This document shows positions 1 to 8,123 of a DNA stretch of 64,000 nt, piece after piece (within the stretch, counting starts at the first letter, position 1; every line of letters begins with the position of its first letter). The notes below the pieces were generated by a model. That model worked only from the letters and a program-made list of their open reading frames with translations, was not told the DNA's origin and did not search any database. Origin of the DNA: Variovorax sp. Root411 (GTDB taxonomy: Bacteria > Pseudomonadota > Gammaproteobacteria > Burkholderiales > Burkholderiaceae_C); assembly GCF_001425205.1 (NCBI RefSeq), contig NZ_LMDW01000020.1, positions 136,628-200,627 of the forward strand, in the 5' to 3' direction. Position numbers and translations under genes: made by a program.

Positions 1-692
1 TCGGGCAGCCCCGGCACGCGCTTGATGGAGCTCACGCCCAGCGCGCGCAGCTTGCCGCTCTTCACGTAGCCCAGCGTCGAGGCCACGTTGCCGAAGTAGG
101 CCGACACCTGTTCGCCCATCACGTCGGTGAGTGCCGGCGCGCCGCCCTTGTAGGGCACGTGCATCAGGCCGATCTTCGCCTGCTCGTTCAATGCCTCGCC
201 GGCCAGGTGCGAGCCGGTGCCGCCGCCCGCCGACGCGAAGCTCAGCTTGCCGGGGTTCTTGCGTGCGTAGTCGATGAACTCCGGCACCGTCTTGTAGGGC
301 GCGGTCGCCGGCACCACGAGGATCTGCGGCGCCGTGGCCACCAGCGACACGGGAATGAAGTCCTTCGCCGCGTCGAAGGGCAGCTTGCGCAGCGAGGGGT
401 TCACCGAGAACGCCGATGCGTCGTACAGCACGGTGTAGCCGTCGGCCGCCGCCTTGGCCACGTTGTCGGCGCCGATCACGCCGCCCGCGCCCGGCTTGTT
501 GTCGATCACGATCTGCTGGCCCAGCGCAGTGCTCATCTGCTGCGCGACGATGCGCGCGGTGTTGTCGGCACCGCCGCCCGCGGCATACGGCACCACCATG
601 CGGATCGGCTTGTCGGGCCAGGCGGCCCAGCCCAGCAGTGGAGCGGCGCAGGCGGCCAGCGCCGCGACGGATTTCAGGAGTCGCTTGTTCAT
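1..692 (-). CDS. Bug/TctC-family periplasmic solute-binding protein (3' end cut by window)
   Basis: The gene starts at the ATG complementary to 690-692 and runs off the left edge, so about 230 residues are visible and the last third is missing. An N-terminal signal peptide (MNKRLLKS, then an Ala-rich stretch ending near GWAA) is followed by the Bug hallmark WPDKPIRMVVPYAAGG, then DNKPGAGG, DGYT and HVPYKGGAPALTDVMG. Bug proteins bind small carboxylates in the periplasm for tripartite tricarboxylate transporters or as orphan sensors; no TctA/TctB partner is visible. It is the last visible gene of an operon with the CoA-transferase and CitE-like genes. The ligand is unknown. Confidence 0.9.
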   Translation of the reverse strand, partial: MNKRLLKSVAALAACAAPLLGWAAWPDKPIRMVVPYAAGGGADNTARIVAQQMSTALGQQIVIDNKPGAGGVIGADNVAKAAADGYTVLYDASAFSVNPSLRKLPFDAAKDFIPVSLVATAPQILVVPATAPYKTVPEFIDYARKNPGKLSFASAGGGTGSHLAGEALNEQAKIGLMHVPYKGGAPALTDVMGEQVSAYFGNVASTLGYVKSGKLRALGVSSIKRVPGLP

Positions 693-715
693 GTCGATGT
701 CTCGGGTCTTGTGGT

Positions 716-1591
716 TCAGGAAAAGTCGTAGAGCCGCGCCGGGTTGTCGACCAGCACGCGCCGGCGCTGCACTTCGTCGGGCACCCACTGGCTCAGCAGG
801 TCAAAGAGCTGCGCGTCGTCGGGCTTGGCGGTGCGCTCCGTGGGATGCGGCCAGTCGCTGCCCCACACCACGCGTTCGGGCGCCTGCATCACCCACGCCC
901 GCGCGAGCGCGACGGTGTCCGCATAGCCGCTTTGCGCGCCGACCCGTGAGTCGAGGTACGCGCCGGACAGCTTGATCCAGGTGCGGCCGTTGTCGAGCAG
1001 CCGGTGCACCACGTCGAACGCGGGATGCGCCTGCGCATCGGGCTGCGGCATGCGCGCGAGATGGTCGAAGACGACGGTGCAAGGCAACCGCGCGACCAGC
1101 GCCGCGTGTTCCGCGATCTGGCCGGCGCTCCAATGCAGCTGCACATGCCAGCCGAGCGCATGCACCCGGTGCGCCAGCGGCTCGACCATGCCGAAGTCCG
1201 TCGCTGCATTCGTCGGCGTGTAGAGCGTGAAGCGGATGCCGCGGATGCCGCCCGCGTGCAGCCGTTCGAGTTCGGCGTCGCTCACATCGGGCCGTACTAC
1301 CGCCACGCCGCGTGTGTGCTGCGCGCCCAGTTCGCGGATGGCCGCCAGCGTCACGCTGTTGTCGGTGCCGTGCACGCGCGGCTGCACGACCACCGTGCGC
1401 TGCGTGCCGATGCGCCGCTGCAGCAGGCGGTAATCGTCGGCGGTGGCATGGTCGAGCATGGCGTCGGGCGATCCGTGCAGCGCGAAGCGGCGGTCGAACA
1501 CGTGCATGTGCGCGTCGCAGGCGTCTTCGGGCGCTGCATCGGTGGGTTCGCGTGTGCCGCTGCTGTGCGGCACCACGAGATCGGCGCGCAT
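716..1591 (-). CDS. LigI-like amidohydrolase (2-pyrone-4,6-dicarboxylate lactonase family)
   Basis: 291-residue TIM-barrel metal-dependent hydrolase. Visible signatures are DAHMHVF near residue 26 (metal-binding HxH), GIRFTLY in the middle, VFDHLARM, and WGSDWPHP near residue 245 carrying the catalytic Asp. This set is typical of the 2-pyrone-4,6-dicarboxylate lactonase and related amidohydrolase 2 families, which hydrolyse lactones or amides of dicarboxylic acids in the cytoplasm. It lies 4 bp downstream of the CoA-transferase gene and 23 bp upstream of the partial Bug gene, so it is an operon member. The substrate cannot be read from the sequence; an organic-acid lactone is plausible. Confidence 0.85.
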   Translation of the reverse strand: MRADLVVPHSSGTREPTDAAPEDACDAHMHVFDRRFALHGSPDAMLDHATADDYRLLQRRIGTQRTVVVQPRVHGTDNSVTLAAIRELGAQHTRGVAVVRPDVSDAELERLHAGGIRGIRFTLYTPTNAATDFGMVEPLAHRVHALGWHVQLHWSAGQIAEHAALVARLPCTVVFDHLARMPQPDAQAHPAFDVVHRLLDNGRTWIKLSGAYLDSRVGAQSGYADTVALARAWVMQAPERVVWGSDWPHPTERTAKPDDAQLFDLLSQWVPDEVQRRRVLVDNPARLYDFS

Positions 1592-1595
1592 GGGC

Positions 1596-2789
1596 TCAGT
1601 CGCCCGTGTGGCTGGCGGCCGCTTTCGGGGCCAGCACGTGCTGCGTGTGCTGGCCCAGCGTGGGCGCCGCGAAGGGTTCGGGGCCGGGCGTGCGGCCGAA
1701 CTTCACGGGACGGGTGAAGCCGCGGTACGAGCCCAGCGTAGGGTGCGCGAAGTTCGCGACCATGTCCTCGGCCAGCACCTGTTCGTCGTCGAACATGTCT
1801 TCCACCGTGCGGGCCGCGGCGCAGGGCACGTCCTCGCCGAACAGTTCTTCCCATTCGAGCGCGGTGCGTTCGGCCAGCGCGGCGCGAAGCTTCGGAACGA
1901 TCTCCGCGAAATGCTGCGCGCGCTTGCGCACCGAGTCGTAGCGCTCGTCGCCGGCCAGCTCCTGCAGCCCGACCCTGGCGCACAGCGCCTGCCAGAAATG
2001 CGGCGTGTTGGCCGAGATGTAGATGTGCCCTTCGCGGGTCGGATGGATGCCTGTGATGCCGCCCGAACGCATGTCGCGCCCCACGTCCTTCGGCTCGCCC
2101 TCGGCCCACACCATGCGCGCCGACTGCATCGTGAGTGCGGAGCGCAGCAGCGACACGCCGACGAACTGGCCTTCGCCGCTCTTCTCGCGCTCGTACAACG
2201 CCGAGGCCACGCCCGCGGCGACCAGCGCGGCCGCGTAGTAGTCGACCACCGAGCCGTAGATGATCTCGGGCGGCTCGCCGCGCTTGCCCTGCAGCGTGCA
2301 CATGCCGGTCATGGTCTGCAGCACCTGGTCGTAGCCGGCCTTCTCGCGCAGCGGCCCCGTCTCGCCGTAGCCCGTCACGGCGCAGTAGATGAGGCGCGGG
2401 TTCACGGCCCTCAGCTGGTCGTAGGCAATGCCCAGCCGCGGCGGCACGCTGGGGCGGAAGTTGTGCACCAACACGTCGGCCGTGCGCACCAGCGCCATCA
2501 GCGCGGCAAGGTCCTGGGGGTTCTTGAGGTCGAGCACCACGCCCAGCTTGCTGCGGTTGACGCCGACGAACGCGCGGCTCTCGGCCTCCAGCGACGACGG
2601 GTACTTGCGCAGGTTGTCGCCGGTGGGCGGCTCGATCTTGATGACCTCCGCGCCCTGGTCGGCCAGCAGCGAGCAGCCGTAGGGGCCTGCGATGTAGGCG
2701 CTCAGGTCGAGCACGCGCAGGCCGCTCAACGGCCCGGCGGGGCCTTGGCGGACGGGCAGGGACGCGTCGTCTGGGACGGTGGTGCTCAT
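1596..2789 (-). CDS. Family III (CaiB/BaiF) CoA-transferase
   Basis: 397 residues from ATG at 2787-2789 (MSTTVPDD). The frame stays open further upstream into the neighbouring Bug gene, but the conserved family start LSGLRVLDLSAYIAGP follows this ATG by about 20 residues. The catalytic Asp lies in KAGYDQVLQTMTG, and EPPTGDNLRK and VDYYAAALVAAGVASALYER are family signatures. The enzyme transfers CoA between organic acids, usually to activate a dicarboxylate. With the CitE-like lyase in the same operon it probably makes a CoA ester that the lyase later cleaves. Its ribosome-binding region consists of a GAAA tetranucleotide repeat, which is unusual. Confidence 0.92.
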   Translation of the reverse strand: MSTTVPDDASLPVRQGPAGPLSGLRVLDLSAYIAGPYGCSLLADQGAEVIKIEPPTGDNLRKYPSSLEAESRAFVGVNRSKLGVVLDLKNPQDLAALMALVRTADVLVHNFRPSVPPRLGIAYDQLRAVNPRLIYCAVTGYGETGPLREKAGYDQVLQTMTGMCTLQGKRGEPPEIIYGSVVDYYAAALVAAGVASALYEREKSGEGQFVGVSLLRSALTMQSARMVWAEGEPKDVGRDMRSGGITGIHPTREGHIYISANTPHFWQALCARVGLQELAGDERYDSVRKRAQHFAEIVPKLRAALAERTALEWEELFGEDVPCAAARTVEDMFDDEQVLAEDMVANFAHPTLGSYRGFTRPVKFGRTPGPEPFAAPTLGQHTQHVLAPKAAASHTGD

Positions 2790-2794
2790 GGGCT

Positions 2795-2814
2795 TTTCTT
2801 TCTTTCTTTCTTTC
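2795..2814. repeat. Five-copy TTTC (GAAA) tetranucleotide repeat in the ribosome-binding region
   Basis: On the plus strand TTTC occurs five times in tandem. On the coding strand it reads GAAA x5 between the TGA of the upstream Bug gene and the ATG of the CoA-transferase gene, immediately after a GAGG that could serve as Shine-Dalgarno. Changing the number of units would alter the distance from GAGG to the start codon. It is seen directly; a regulatory effect is inferred. Confidence 0.8.
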
Positions 2815-2815
2815 C

Positions 2816-3790
2816 TCAATCGGCGGTGATGTTCTGCTGCTTCGCCAGATTCTTCCAGCGCTCCACGTCCTCGGCGATGACGGTGCCGAACTGCGCCGGC
2901 GTGAGCGGGGTGGCGATGGCGCCTTCGCGCAGGAAGTTGGCGGTGATCTCGGGCCTTGCCAGGATCTGGTTGACGGCTCCGTTCAGCTTCGCGACCACGT
3001 CGGTCGGCGTGCCCGCCGGTGCCAGCAGGCCCCACCAGAGTTCGAACTCGTAGCCGGGCACGGCCGTGGCCATCGGCGTGAGATCGGGGGCGATGGGGCT
3101 GGGCTTCAGGCTCGTGATGCCGACGGCGCGCAGCTTGCCGGCGCGCACCATCGGCAGCAGCGACGGGCCGCTGGAAATCAGCAGCTGCGTCTGGTTGCCG
3201 ACGAGATCCGTCACGGCCGGGCCCATGCCCTTGTAGGGGATGTGCGCGATCTGCAGGTCGCCCACCTTGGCCTTGAGCAGCTCGGTGCCGAACTGGTTCA
3301 CGCTGCCGGAGCCCGACGAGGCGTAGTTGTACTGGCCCGGCTTCGCCTTGATGGCGCCGATCAGCTCGGCCGGTGTCTTCGCGGGAAACTCGTTGTTGAC
3401 CGCGACGATGAACGGGCCCTTGGCAAACATGGCCACGGGCGCGAGGCCCTTCACCGGATCGAAGGGCAGCTTCGACTGCACGGCCGCGTTGGTCGTCATG
3501 CTGGAGGACACGGCCACCAGCGTGTAGCCGTCCGGCGCCGCCTTGGCCACTTGACCCGTGCCGGTGTTGCCGCTGGCGCCGGGGCGGTTGTCGATGATCA
3601 CGGGTTGCTTGAGCGCATCGCCGAGCTCCTTGGCGACCTGGCGCGCGAAGGTGTCGTTCGAGCCGCCAGCCGGGTAGGGCACGACGATCGTGATGGCCTT
3701 GGCGGGGTAGGTGGCCTGTGCGAACGCGGTGCCGGTGAATGCGACGGCCGAGGCCACCGCGAGCGGACGAAGGAATGAAGGGATACGCAT
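2816..3790 (-). CDS. Bug/TctC-family periplasmic solute-binding protein
   Basis: 324 residues. Signal peptide with cleavage expected after GTAFAQA, then YPAKAITIVVPYPAGG, DNRPGASGNTGTG, DGYTLVAVSS, HIPYKGMGPAVTDLVG and a C-terminal ERWKNLAKQ. Length and motif order are standard for the family. It is the second gene of the operon, 34 bp after the CitE-like gene and 26 bp before the CoA-transferase, so it probably binds the acid that the operon degrades. No membrane subunits (TctA, TctB) are seen, so it must share a transporter encoded elsewhere or act as a sensor. Confidence 0.93.
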   Translation of the reverse strand: MRIPSFLRPLAVASAVAFTGTAFAQATYPAKAITIVVPYPAGGSNDTFARQVAKELGDALKQPVIIDNRPGASGNTGTGQVAKAAPDGYTLVAVSSSMTTNAAVQSKLPFDPVKGLAPVAMFAKGPFIVAVNNEFPAKTPAELIGAIKAKPGQYNYASSGSGSVNQFGTELLKAKVGDLQIAHIPYKGMGPAVTDLVGNQTQLLISSGPSLLPMVRAGKLRAVGITSLKPSPIAPDLTPMATAVPGYEFELWWGLLAPAGTPTDVVAKLNGAVNQILARPEITANFLREGAIATPLTPAQFGTVIAEDVERWKNLAKQQNITAD

Positions 3791-3824
3791 TTTTTTGTCT
3801 CCGGTTCTTTTTGAATAGGGAAGC

Positions 3825-4694
3825 TCAGCCGGGCAGCAGCCCCAGGCTGCGTGCGCTCTCGACGATGGCGCGCGCGCGGATCACGAAGGGGATGTCGATC
3901 ATCTTTCCGTCCACCATGTAGGCGCCGACGCCCTTGGCATCGGCCTCTCGCGCCGCCTCGACCACCTTGCGGGCGTGCGCGATTTCTTCGTCGGTCGGCC
4001 GGAACACTTCGTTGGCGATGGCGATCTGGCTCGGGTGGATGCAGGTCTTGCCGAGAAAGCCGAGGTCGCGCGCGAGCATCGCCTCGGCACGAAAGCCCTC
4101 GGCGTCGCGGATGTCGGCGAAGGCGCTGTCGTAGGCATACAAGCCCGCTTCGCCGGCCGCGATGCGCACCGTGAACATTGCCTGCCGGATCGCGGAGGGC
4201 TCGCGCCGCGCGATGCCCAGCGGCTCGAAGAGGTCGCCCAGCCCCAGCTGCAACCCCGCCACGCGCGGATGCGCCAGTGCGAGCTCGGCGGCCGTGCGCA
4301 GGGCAGCGGGTGTCTCGATGTTCAGCAGCAGGCCGATGGGCGCGTGCGCACCGTTGGCCCGCTCCGCGCGCTCGATGGCCTCGGCCGCCGTGCGCACATG
4401 TGCCGGGCTCTGCGGCTTGGGCAGGTTGATCAGGTGCACGCCGGCCTGCGCCACCGCTGCCACGTCGCGCTCGAAGTGCGGCGTGTCCATGGCATTGATG
4501 CGAACGATCAGCGTCTTTTGCGACGCGGCCACATCGGCGCCGGCCAGCAGCTGGCGCACGGTTTCGCGCGCTTCGTCCTTGCGCGGCTCGGACACCGCGT
4601 CTTCTAGGTCGAGGCAGATGGCATCCGCCGCACTGGCCAGTGCCTTGGCGAACAGCTCTGGGCGGGTGCCGGGAACGAAGAGTTTGCTTCTCAT
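3825..4694 (-). CDS. CitE-like HpcH/HpaI-family acyl-CoA lyase
   Basis: 289 residues beginning MRSKLFVPGTRPELF, the usual start of CitE-type lyases. Mg-binding and catalytic regions are visible as CLDLEDAVSEPRKDEAR (residues ~27-43), LIVRINAMDT (substrate Arg), LLLNIETPAAL (metal-binding Glu) and GLQLGLGDLF; KTCIHPSQI lies near the C-terminus. The family cleaves or forms C-C bonds in acyl-CoA thioesters such as citramalyl-CoA or malyl-CoA. It is the first gene of the minus-strand operon that includes a CoA-transferase, which makes a CoA-activated hydroxy-acid the likely substrate. It faces a LysR gene across a 75-bp gap. Confidence 0.9.
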   Translation of the reverse strand: MRSKLFVPGTRPELFAKALASAADAICLDLEDAVSEPRKDEARETVRQLLAGADVAASQKTLIVRINAMDTPHFERDVAAVAQAGVHLINLPKPQSPAHVRTAAEAIERAERANGAHAPIGLLLNIETPAALRTAAELALAHPRVAGLQLGLGDLFEPLGIARREPSAIRQAMFTVRIAAGEAGLYAYDSAFADIRDAEGFRAEAMLARDLGFLGKTCIHPSQIAIANEVFRPTDEEIAHARKVVEAAREADAKGVGAYMVDGKMIDIPFVIRARAIVESARSLGLLPG

Positions 4695-4740
4695 GGATGC
4701 AGTGTCCGCAGTTCATGAGAGAAGAAAAACAGCCGTTCCC

Positions 4741-4750
4741 TGTGATCACA
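4741..4750. promoter_or_regulatory. Perfect 10-bp palindrome in the CitE/LysR divergent intergenic region
   Basis: TGTGATCACA is a perfect palindrome 20 bp upstream of the LysR ATG at 4770 and 47 bp upstream of the divergent CitE-like start. A smaller inverted repeat, TAGA-AAA-TCTA, follows at 4754-4764. This 75-bp gap must hold both divergent promoters and the LysR binding site, so the palindrome is a candidate operator. Its binding protein is not known. Confidence 0.4.
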
Positions 4751-4769
4751 TCGTAGAAAATCTATCTTC

Positions 4770-5681
4770 ATGGAAACGGCCTACCTGCAAAGCTTTCTTC
4801 TGGTGGTGGAATCGGGCTCGATGTCGGAGGCCGCTCGCCGGCTCGACCTGACGCCCGGCGCGGTGGCGCAGCAGATCCGCGCGCTCGAGCGAGAACTCGC
4901 CGCACCGCTACTCGCGCGCGCCGGCCGCACGGTGCAGCCGACCGAGGCGGGGCACCGGCTGGTGCAGCGGGCCCGCACGCTGCTGCGCGATGTGAGCGAC
5001 ATCAAGGCGATGCTCGGCAGCGAAGCGGCCAGCGGCGAGCTGGTCATCGGCACCATCAACACGGCCATCCACAGCCTGCTGCCAGACATCCTCGCGCGCT
5101 TCGTGAAGACGCATCCGGGTGTCAAGGTGTTCCTGCAGTCGGGCACCACCGCCACGCTCTACAAGGCGATGCAGCAGGGCGAGCTCGATGCGGCCGTGTG
5201 CCTGTACCCGTCGTTCGCGCTCGCGAAGACCTTCGACTGGGCGCTGCTGCGCGAGGAGCCGCTGGTGCTGCTCGCGCCCAGCCGCCTCGCGCGGCGCGAC
5301 CCGCACGAGCTGCTGCGCACCTCGCCGCTCATCCGCTACGACCGCAATCTCGGCGGCGGCAAGCAGGCCGACCGCTACCTGCGCGCGGCGGACATCGTTC
5401 CGCAGGAGCGCTTCGAGCTCAGTTCACTGCTGGCCATCGCGATGATGGTCGACCGCGGCCTCGGCGTGTCGATCGTGCCTGACATCGCCTCGCCGCTGCT
5501 CGACGGGCAGCGCGTCGCCAAGATCGCGCTGCCGCTGCCTTCCGAGACGCGGCGCTTCGGCATCCTGTGGTCGAGGGCTTCACCACGGCTGAAGCTGATC
5601 CACGGCTTTGTCGAGAGCGCAGGGCTGGTCACGGCGGGAAAGGTCAATGGCAACGGCTCGCGCAAGCCGGCTGGCCGCTAG
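4770..5681 (+). CDS. LysR-family transcriptional regulator of the CoA-transferase/CitE operon
   Basis: 303 residues. The N-terminal winged HTH reads LQSFLLVVESGSMSEAARR, DLTPGAVAQQIRALEREL and TEAGHRLVQRA, the normal LysR arrangement. The effector domain begins near residue 90 (GELVIGTINTAIHSLLP). It is divergent from the CitE-like operon, the usual arrangement for a LysR activator and its target. Its 3' end overlaps the convergent ModA-like gene by 4 bp. The co-inducer is unknown but is likely the acid degraded by the operon. Confidence 0.92.
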   Translation: METAYLQSFLLVVESGSMSEAARRLDLTPGAVAQQIRALERELAAPLLARAGRTVQPTEAGHRLVQRARTLLRDVSDIKAMLGSEAASGELVIGTINTAIHSLLPDILARFVKTHPGVKVFLQSGTTATLYKAMQQGELDAAVCLYPSFALAKTFDWALLREEPLVLLAPSRLARRDPHELLRTSPLIRYDRNLGGGKQADRYLRAADIVPQERFELSSLLAIAMMVDRGLGVSIVPDIASPLLDGQRVAKIALPLPSETRRFGILWSRASPRLKLIHGFVESAGLVTAGKVNGNGSRKPAGR

Positions 5682-6367
5682 GCCGGCTCCATGCCATGCC
5701 GGCGCTTGGCTTCCTCGGTGGCCGCCGAAGCGAAGTAGGCGAGCAGCGCATTGGCCGCATCCGGCTTCGATGCATTCCTCACCGGCGCCGCGCTGAAGAC
5801 CGTGGTGATCTGGATCGCTGGCGGCAGCGGCCCCAGCAGCGCGATACCTTCGACGCCGATCAGTTCGCTGAACTGCTGGAAGCCCAGCGAGGCTTCTCCC
5901 CGCGCGATCAGGGAGCCCACGGGCACGCCTGGCGGCGCCTGCACCAGCCGGCCTTTGATGGCGTCCGCGATGCCCCAGCGCTCGAACAGCGCGGCCAGCG
6001 CCACGCCGCTGGGGCCGGTCGAGCAGGCGATGACGGCGGCGTCCAGCACGGCACGCCGCACCGCTTCTTCCGTAGAGATGTCGACCCGCGCCGCGTTCGC
6101 GGCGACGGCCACGGCAACGCCGGAGCGCACTACGTCCGTCTTGCGCGATGCGTCCAGCTTGCCGGCCGCGCACAGCTTGTCGATGGCGTCCGAGGCGAGA
6201 ACCACCACGTCGAATGGCTCGCCGGCCGAAACGCGCCGTACGGCATCCACGCCGCCCACCGCTTCGATGGAAACCGGCACGCCGCTCGCGCGCGTGTACG
6301 CCGCGGCAAGTTCCAGCAGCAGGCCTTTCGTGGCCATGGAGCAGATGCCCTTGATGGAATCCGGCAT
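5678..6367 (-). CDS. ModA-like solute-binding-fold protein without a signal peptide
   Basis: 229 residues from ATG at 6365-6367 (MPDSIKGICSMATKG). The fold is that of the extracellular solute-binding type 11/ModA family: LLELAAAYTRASG, EAVGGVDAVRRV, GEPFDVVVLASDAIDKL, ACSTGPSGVALAALFE and LGFQQFSELIGVEGI. Proteins of this fold normally carry an export signal, but here the beta-sheet core begins almost at residue 4 and no hydrophobic leader precedes it. The start is only 2 bp beyond the stop of the DUF1932 dehydrogenase, so the two are surely co-translated. It closes the gallate operon. It may act in the cytoplasm; its function is unknown. Confidence 0.8.
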   Translation of the reverse strand: MPDSIKGICSMATKGLLLELAAAYTRASGVPVSIEAVGGVDAVRRVSAGEPFDVVVLASDAIDKLCAAGKLDASRKTDVVRSGVAVAVAANAARVDISTEEAVRRAVLDAAVIACSTGPSGVALAALFERWGIADAIKGRLVQAPPGVPVGSLIARGEASLGFQQFSELIGVEGIALLGPLPPAIQITTVFSAAPVRNASKPDAANALLAYFASAATEEAKRRHGMEPA

Positions 6368-6369
6368 GG

Positions 6370-7260
6370 TCACTCGCGCCCGATGAGCCGGTCCGAGTAG
6401 GCCTGCCAGTCGCTCGAGGCGTCGAGCCCGTCGAACAGGCCCTCGCGCGCCATCGCGGCGACCCAGTCCTGCTTCGCCGCGATGGCGGCCGTCATCAGCG
6501 GATCGAAGCCGGCCTCGCGCACGGTCTGCGCCGCCTCGCGCATTTCCTCGGCGCGGCGCTTGCCGTGCTGCACCACGCGGCTGAAGAAATAGGCGCCTTG
6601 TCTGTCCCAGTCGATCTGCGGAAAGGTTTCCTTCAGCGTGGGCAGCACGTGCTCCTCCACGCCGTAGCGCCTTGCGGTGGTGTAGCTTTCGATGACCAGC
6701 GCCTCCAACCCCTTGATCATGATGCTGCGGCTCATCTTGATCGCGGAGGCGACGCCGAGCCGGTCGCTGACCACGCGGACGTCCATGCCCCAGCCGCCCA
6801 ATGTCCCGGCCAGCGCTTCGGCCTGCGGGCCGCCCAGCAGCATCGGCACGCGGATGCCGTAGGGCGGAACCGAGGTCATGACACCGGCCTCGACATAGGC
6901 CACGCCCGCGGCCTCCAGCGCCGCCGCGGCGCGCTGCTTGGTGCCGGGCGATGCGGAGTTGAGATCGAGGAAGCGGGCGCCTGAGCGCGCGTGGCCTGCG
7001 GCTTCCACGGCCACGGCGAGCGTGTTGGAGGCGGTGACCGCCGAGACGAGCAGGCCGGCGTGGCTGCAGAGCTCCTGCATGCCGCTCGCCACGCGCATCC
7101 CTTCGTCTTGCGCCGCCGCGCGCGTAGCCGCGCCCGCGGCGGGATCGGCGAAGCGCTTGTCCCACACCCAGACGGCATCCACGCCGTTCTGCGTACGCAG
7201 GCCGCGCCCGAAGATGCCGCCTACTTCGCCATAACCGATGAGGCCCAGTGTCGTTCCCAT
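6370..7260 (-). CDS. NAD(P)-dependent 3-hydroxyisobutyrate dehydrogenase-like protein with DUF1932 domain
   Basis: 296 residues. The N-terminal Rossmann fold starts GLIGYGEVGGIFGRGL (residues ~5-20). The helical C-terminal region includes LGVASAIKMSRSIMIKGLEA, where the Lys sits at the catalytic Lys position of beta-hydroxyacid dehydrogenases; this C-terminal half matches the DUF1932 type. Such enzymes oxidise or reduce hydroxy-acids in the cytoplasm. It lies 16 bp downstream of the metallo-hydrolase gene and 2 bp upstream of the ModA-like gene. Its role in a gallate operon is not obvious; it may process a side product or another acid. Confidence 0.85.
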   Translation of the reverse strand: MGTTLGLIGYGEVGGIFGRGLRTQNGVDAVWVWDKRFADPAAGAATRAAAQDEGMRVASGMQELCSHAGLLVSAVTASNTLAVAVEAAGHARSGARFLDLNSASPGTKQRAAAALEAAGVAYVEAGVMTSVPPYGIRVPMLLGGPQAEALAGTLGGWGMDVRVVSDRLGVASAIKMSRSIMIKGLEALVIESYTTARRYGVEEHVLPTLKETFPQIDWDRQGAYFFSRVVQHGKRRAEEMREAAQTVREAGFDPLMTAAIAAKQDWVAAMAREGLFDGLDASSDWQAYSDRLIGRE

Positions 7261-7276
7261 GGTGCTGCGTGTCCTT

Positions 7277-8104
7277 TCAGAAGATGGCCTTCTCGCCGGG
7301 CTTCAGCGCCAGCACGCGCGTGCGGCTGTCGCCGAGCGCGCGGATGTATTCCTCCGGCGTGCCCTTGCCGAGCGGGTTGGCGCCATAGTGCATCGGAATC
7401 ACCGTGCGCGGCCTGAGCCATTCGCGCGTGGCGTAGGCTGCGTCCGCCGGGCCCATCGTGAAGTGGCCGCCGATGGGCATCAGCACGAGGTCGGGCTTGT
7501 AGTAGTCGGCGATGAACTTCATGTCGGCGAACAGGCCCGTGTCGCCCATGTGGTAGATGCGGAAGCCGTTCTCCACCTCGATGATGTAGCCCACCGGCTC
7601 GCCACCGGGGTGCACCTCGTCCTTGCCGGTGGCGGGGTTCTTCCAGACGATGATCGATGAATGCTCGGCGTGCACCGCCGTCACCTTGATGCCCGGCGCG
7701 GGGTTGATCGTTCCGCTCTTGTTGAAGCGCGGCACCAGGTTGGGCGGCAGGATGCCCAGCACCCCCACCGTCTGGTTCATGTCGCCGGGCGCGTACATCG
7801 GCACCTGGTTGAGCAGCGCCAGCGCCGGCGCATCCGCGAAGTGGTCGAGGTGGCCGTGCGTGACCAGCAGCACGTCGACCTTGCCCAGGGCCTCGAGGTT
7901 CTTGTACGCCGGGGGCGTCAGCGGGTTTTGCTTGAGCCAGGGGTCGGTCACGATCACCTTGCCGCCCGGCGTGGTGATGCGGAATGCCGACTGGCCGAGC
8001 CAGAGCACTTCCGTCTTGCCGCCCGCGGGTTGCGGCGGCTGCGCGCACGCGGGGAGCAGTGCCGCAACGGCCAGTGCGAGCAGCAGGCGAACGAGCGATT
8101 TCAT
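7277..8104 (-). CDS. Metallo-beta-lactamase-fold hydrolase, predicted lipoprotein
   Basis: 275 residues. The N-terminus MKSLVRLLLALAVAALLPAC ends in a lipobox (LPAC), so the protein should be anchored in the envelope. Then come LWLGQSAFRI, DPWLKQNPLTPP and the zinc motif THGHLDHFADA, followed by AEHSSII, GDTGLFADM, GGHFTMGPADAA and IPMHYG. This is the UPF0173/UlaG-like branch of metal-dependent hydrolases. It lies between a Bug gene (19 bp) and the DUF1932 gene (16 bp). A periplasmic lactone or ester hydrolase serving the operon is a reasonable guess. Confidence 0.88.
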   Translation of the reverse strand: MKSLVRLLLALAVAALLPACAQPPQPAGGKTEVLWLGQSAFRITTPGGKVIVTDPWLKQNPLTPPAYKNLEALGKVDVLLVTHGHLDHFADAPALALLNQVPMYAPGDMNQTVGVLGILPPNLVPRFNKSGTINPAPGIKVTAVHAEHSSIIVWKNPATGKDEVHPGGEPVGYIIEVENGFRIYHMGDTGLFADMKFIADYYKPDLVLMPIGGHFTMGPADAAYATREWLRPRTVIPMHYGANPLGKGTPEEYIRALGDSRTRVLALKPGEKAIF

Positions 8105-8123
8105 GGCGTGTGTCTCCGCAATG

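Noticed and set aside
1443..3053. 536-codon plus-strand open frame over the CoA-transferase
   Set aside because: Shadow of a well-supported family III CoA-transferase.
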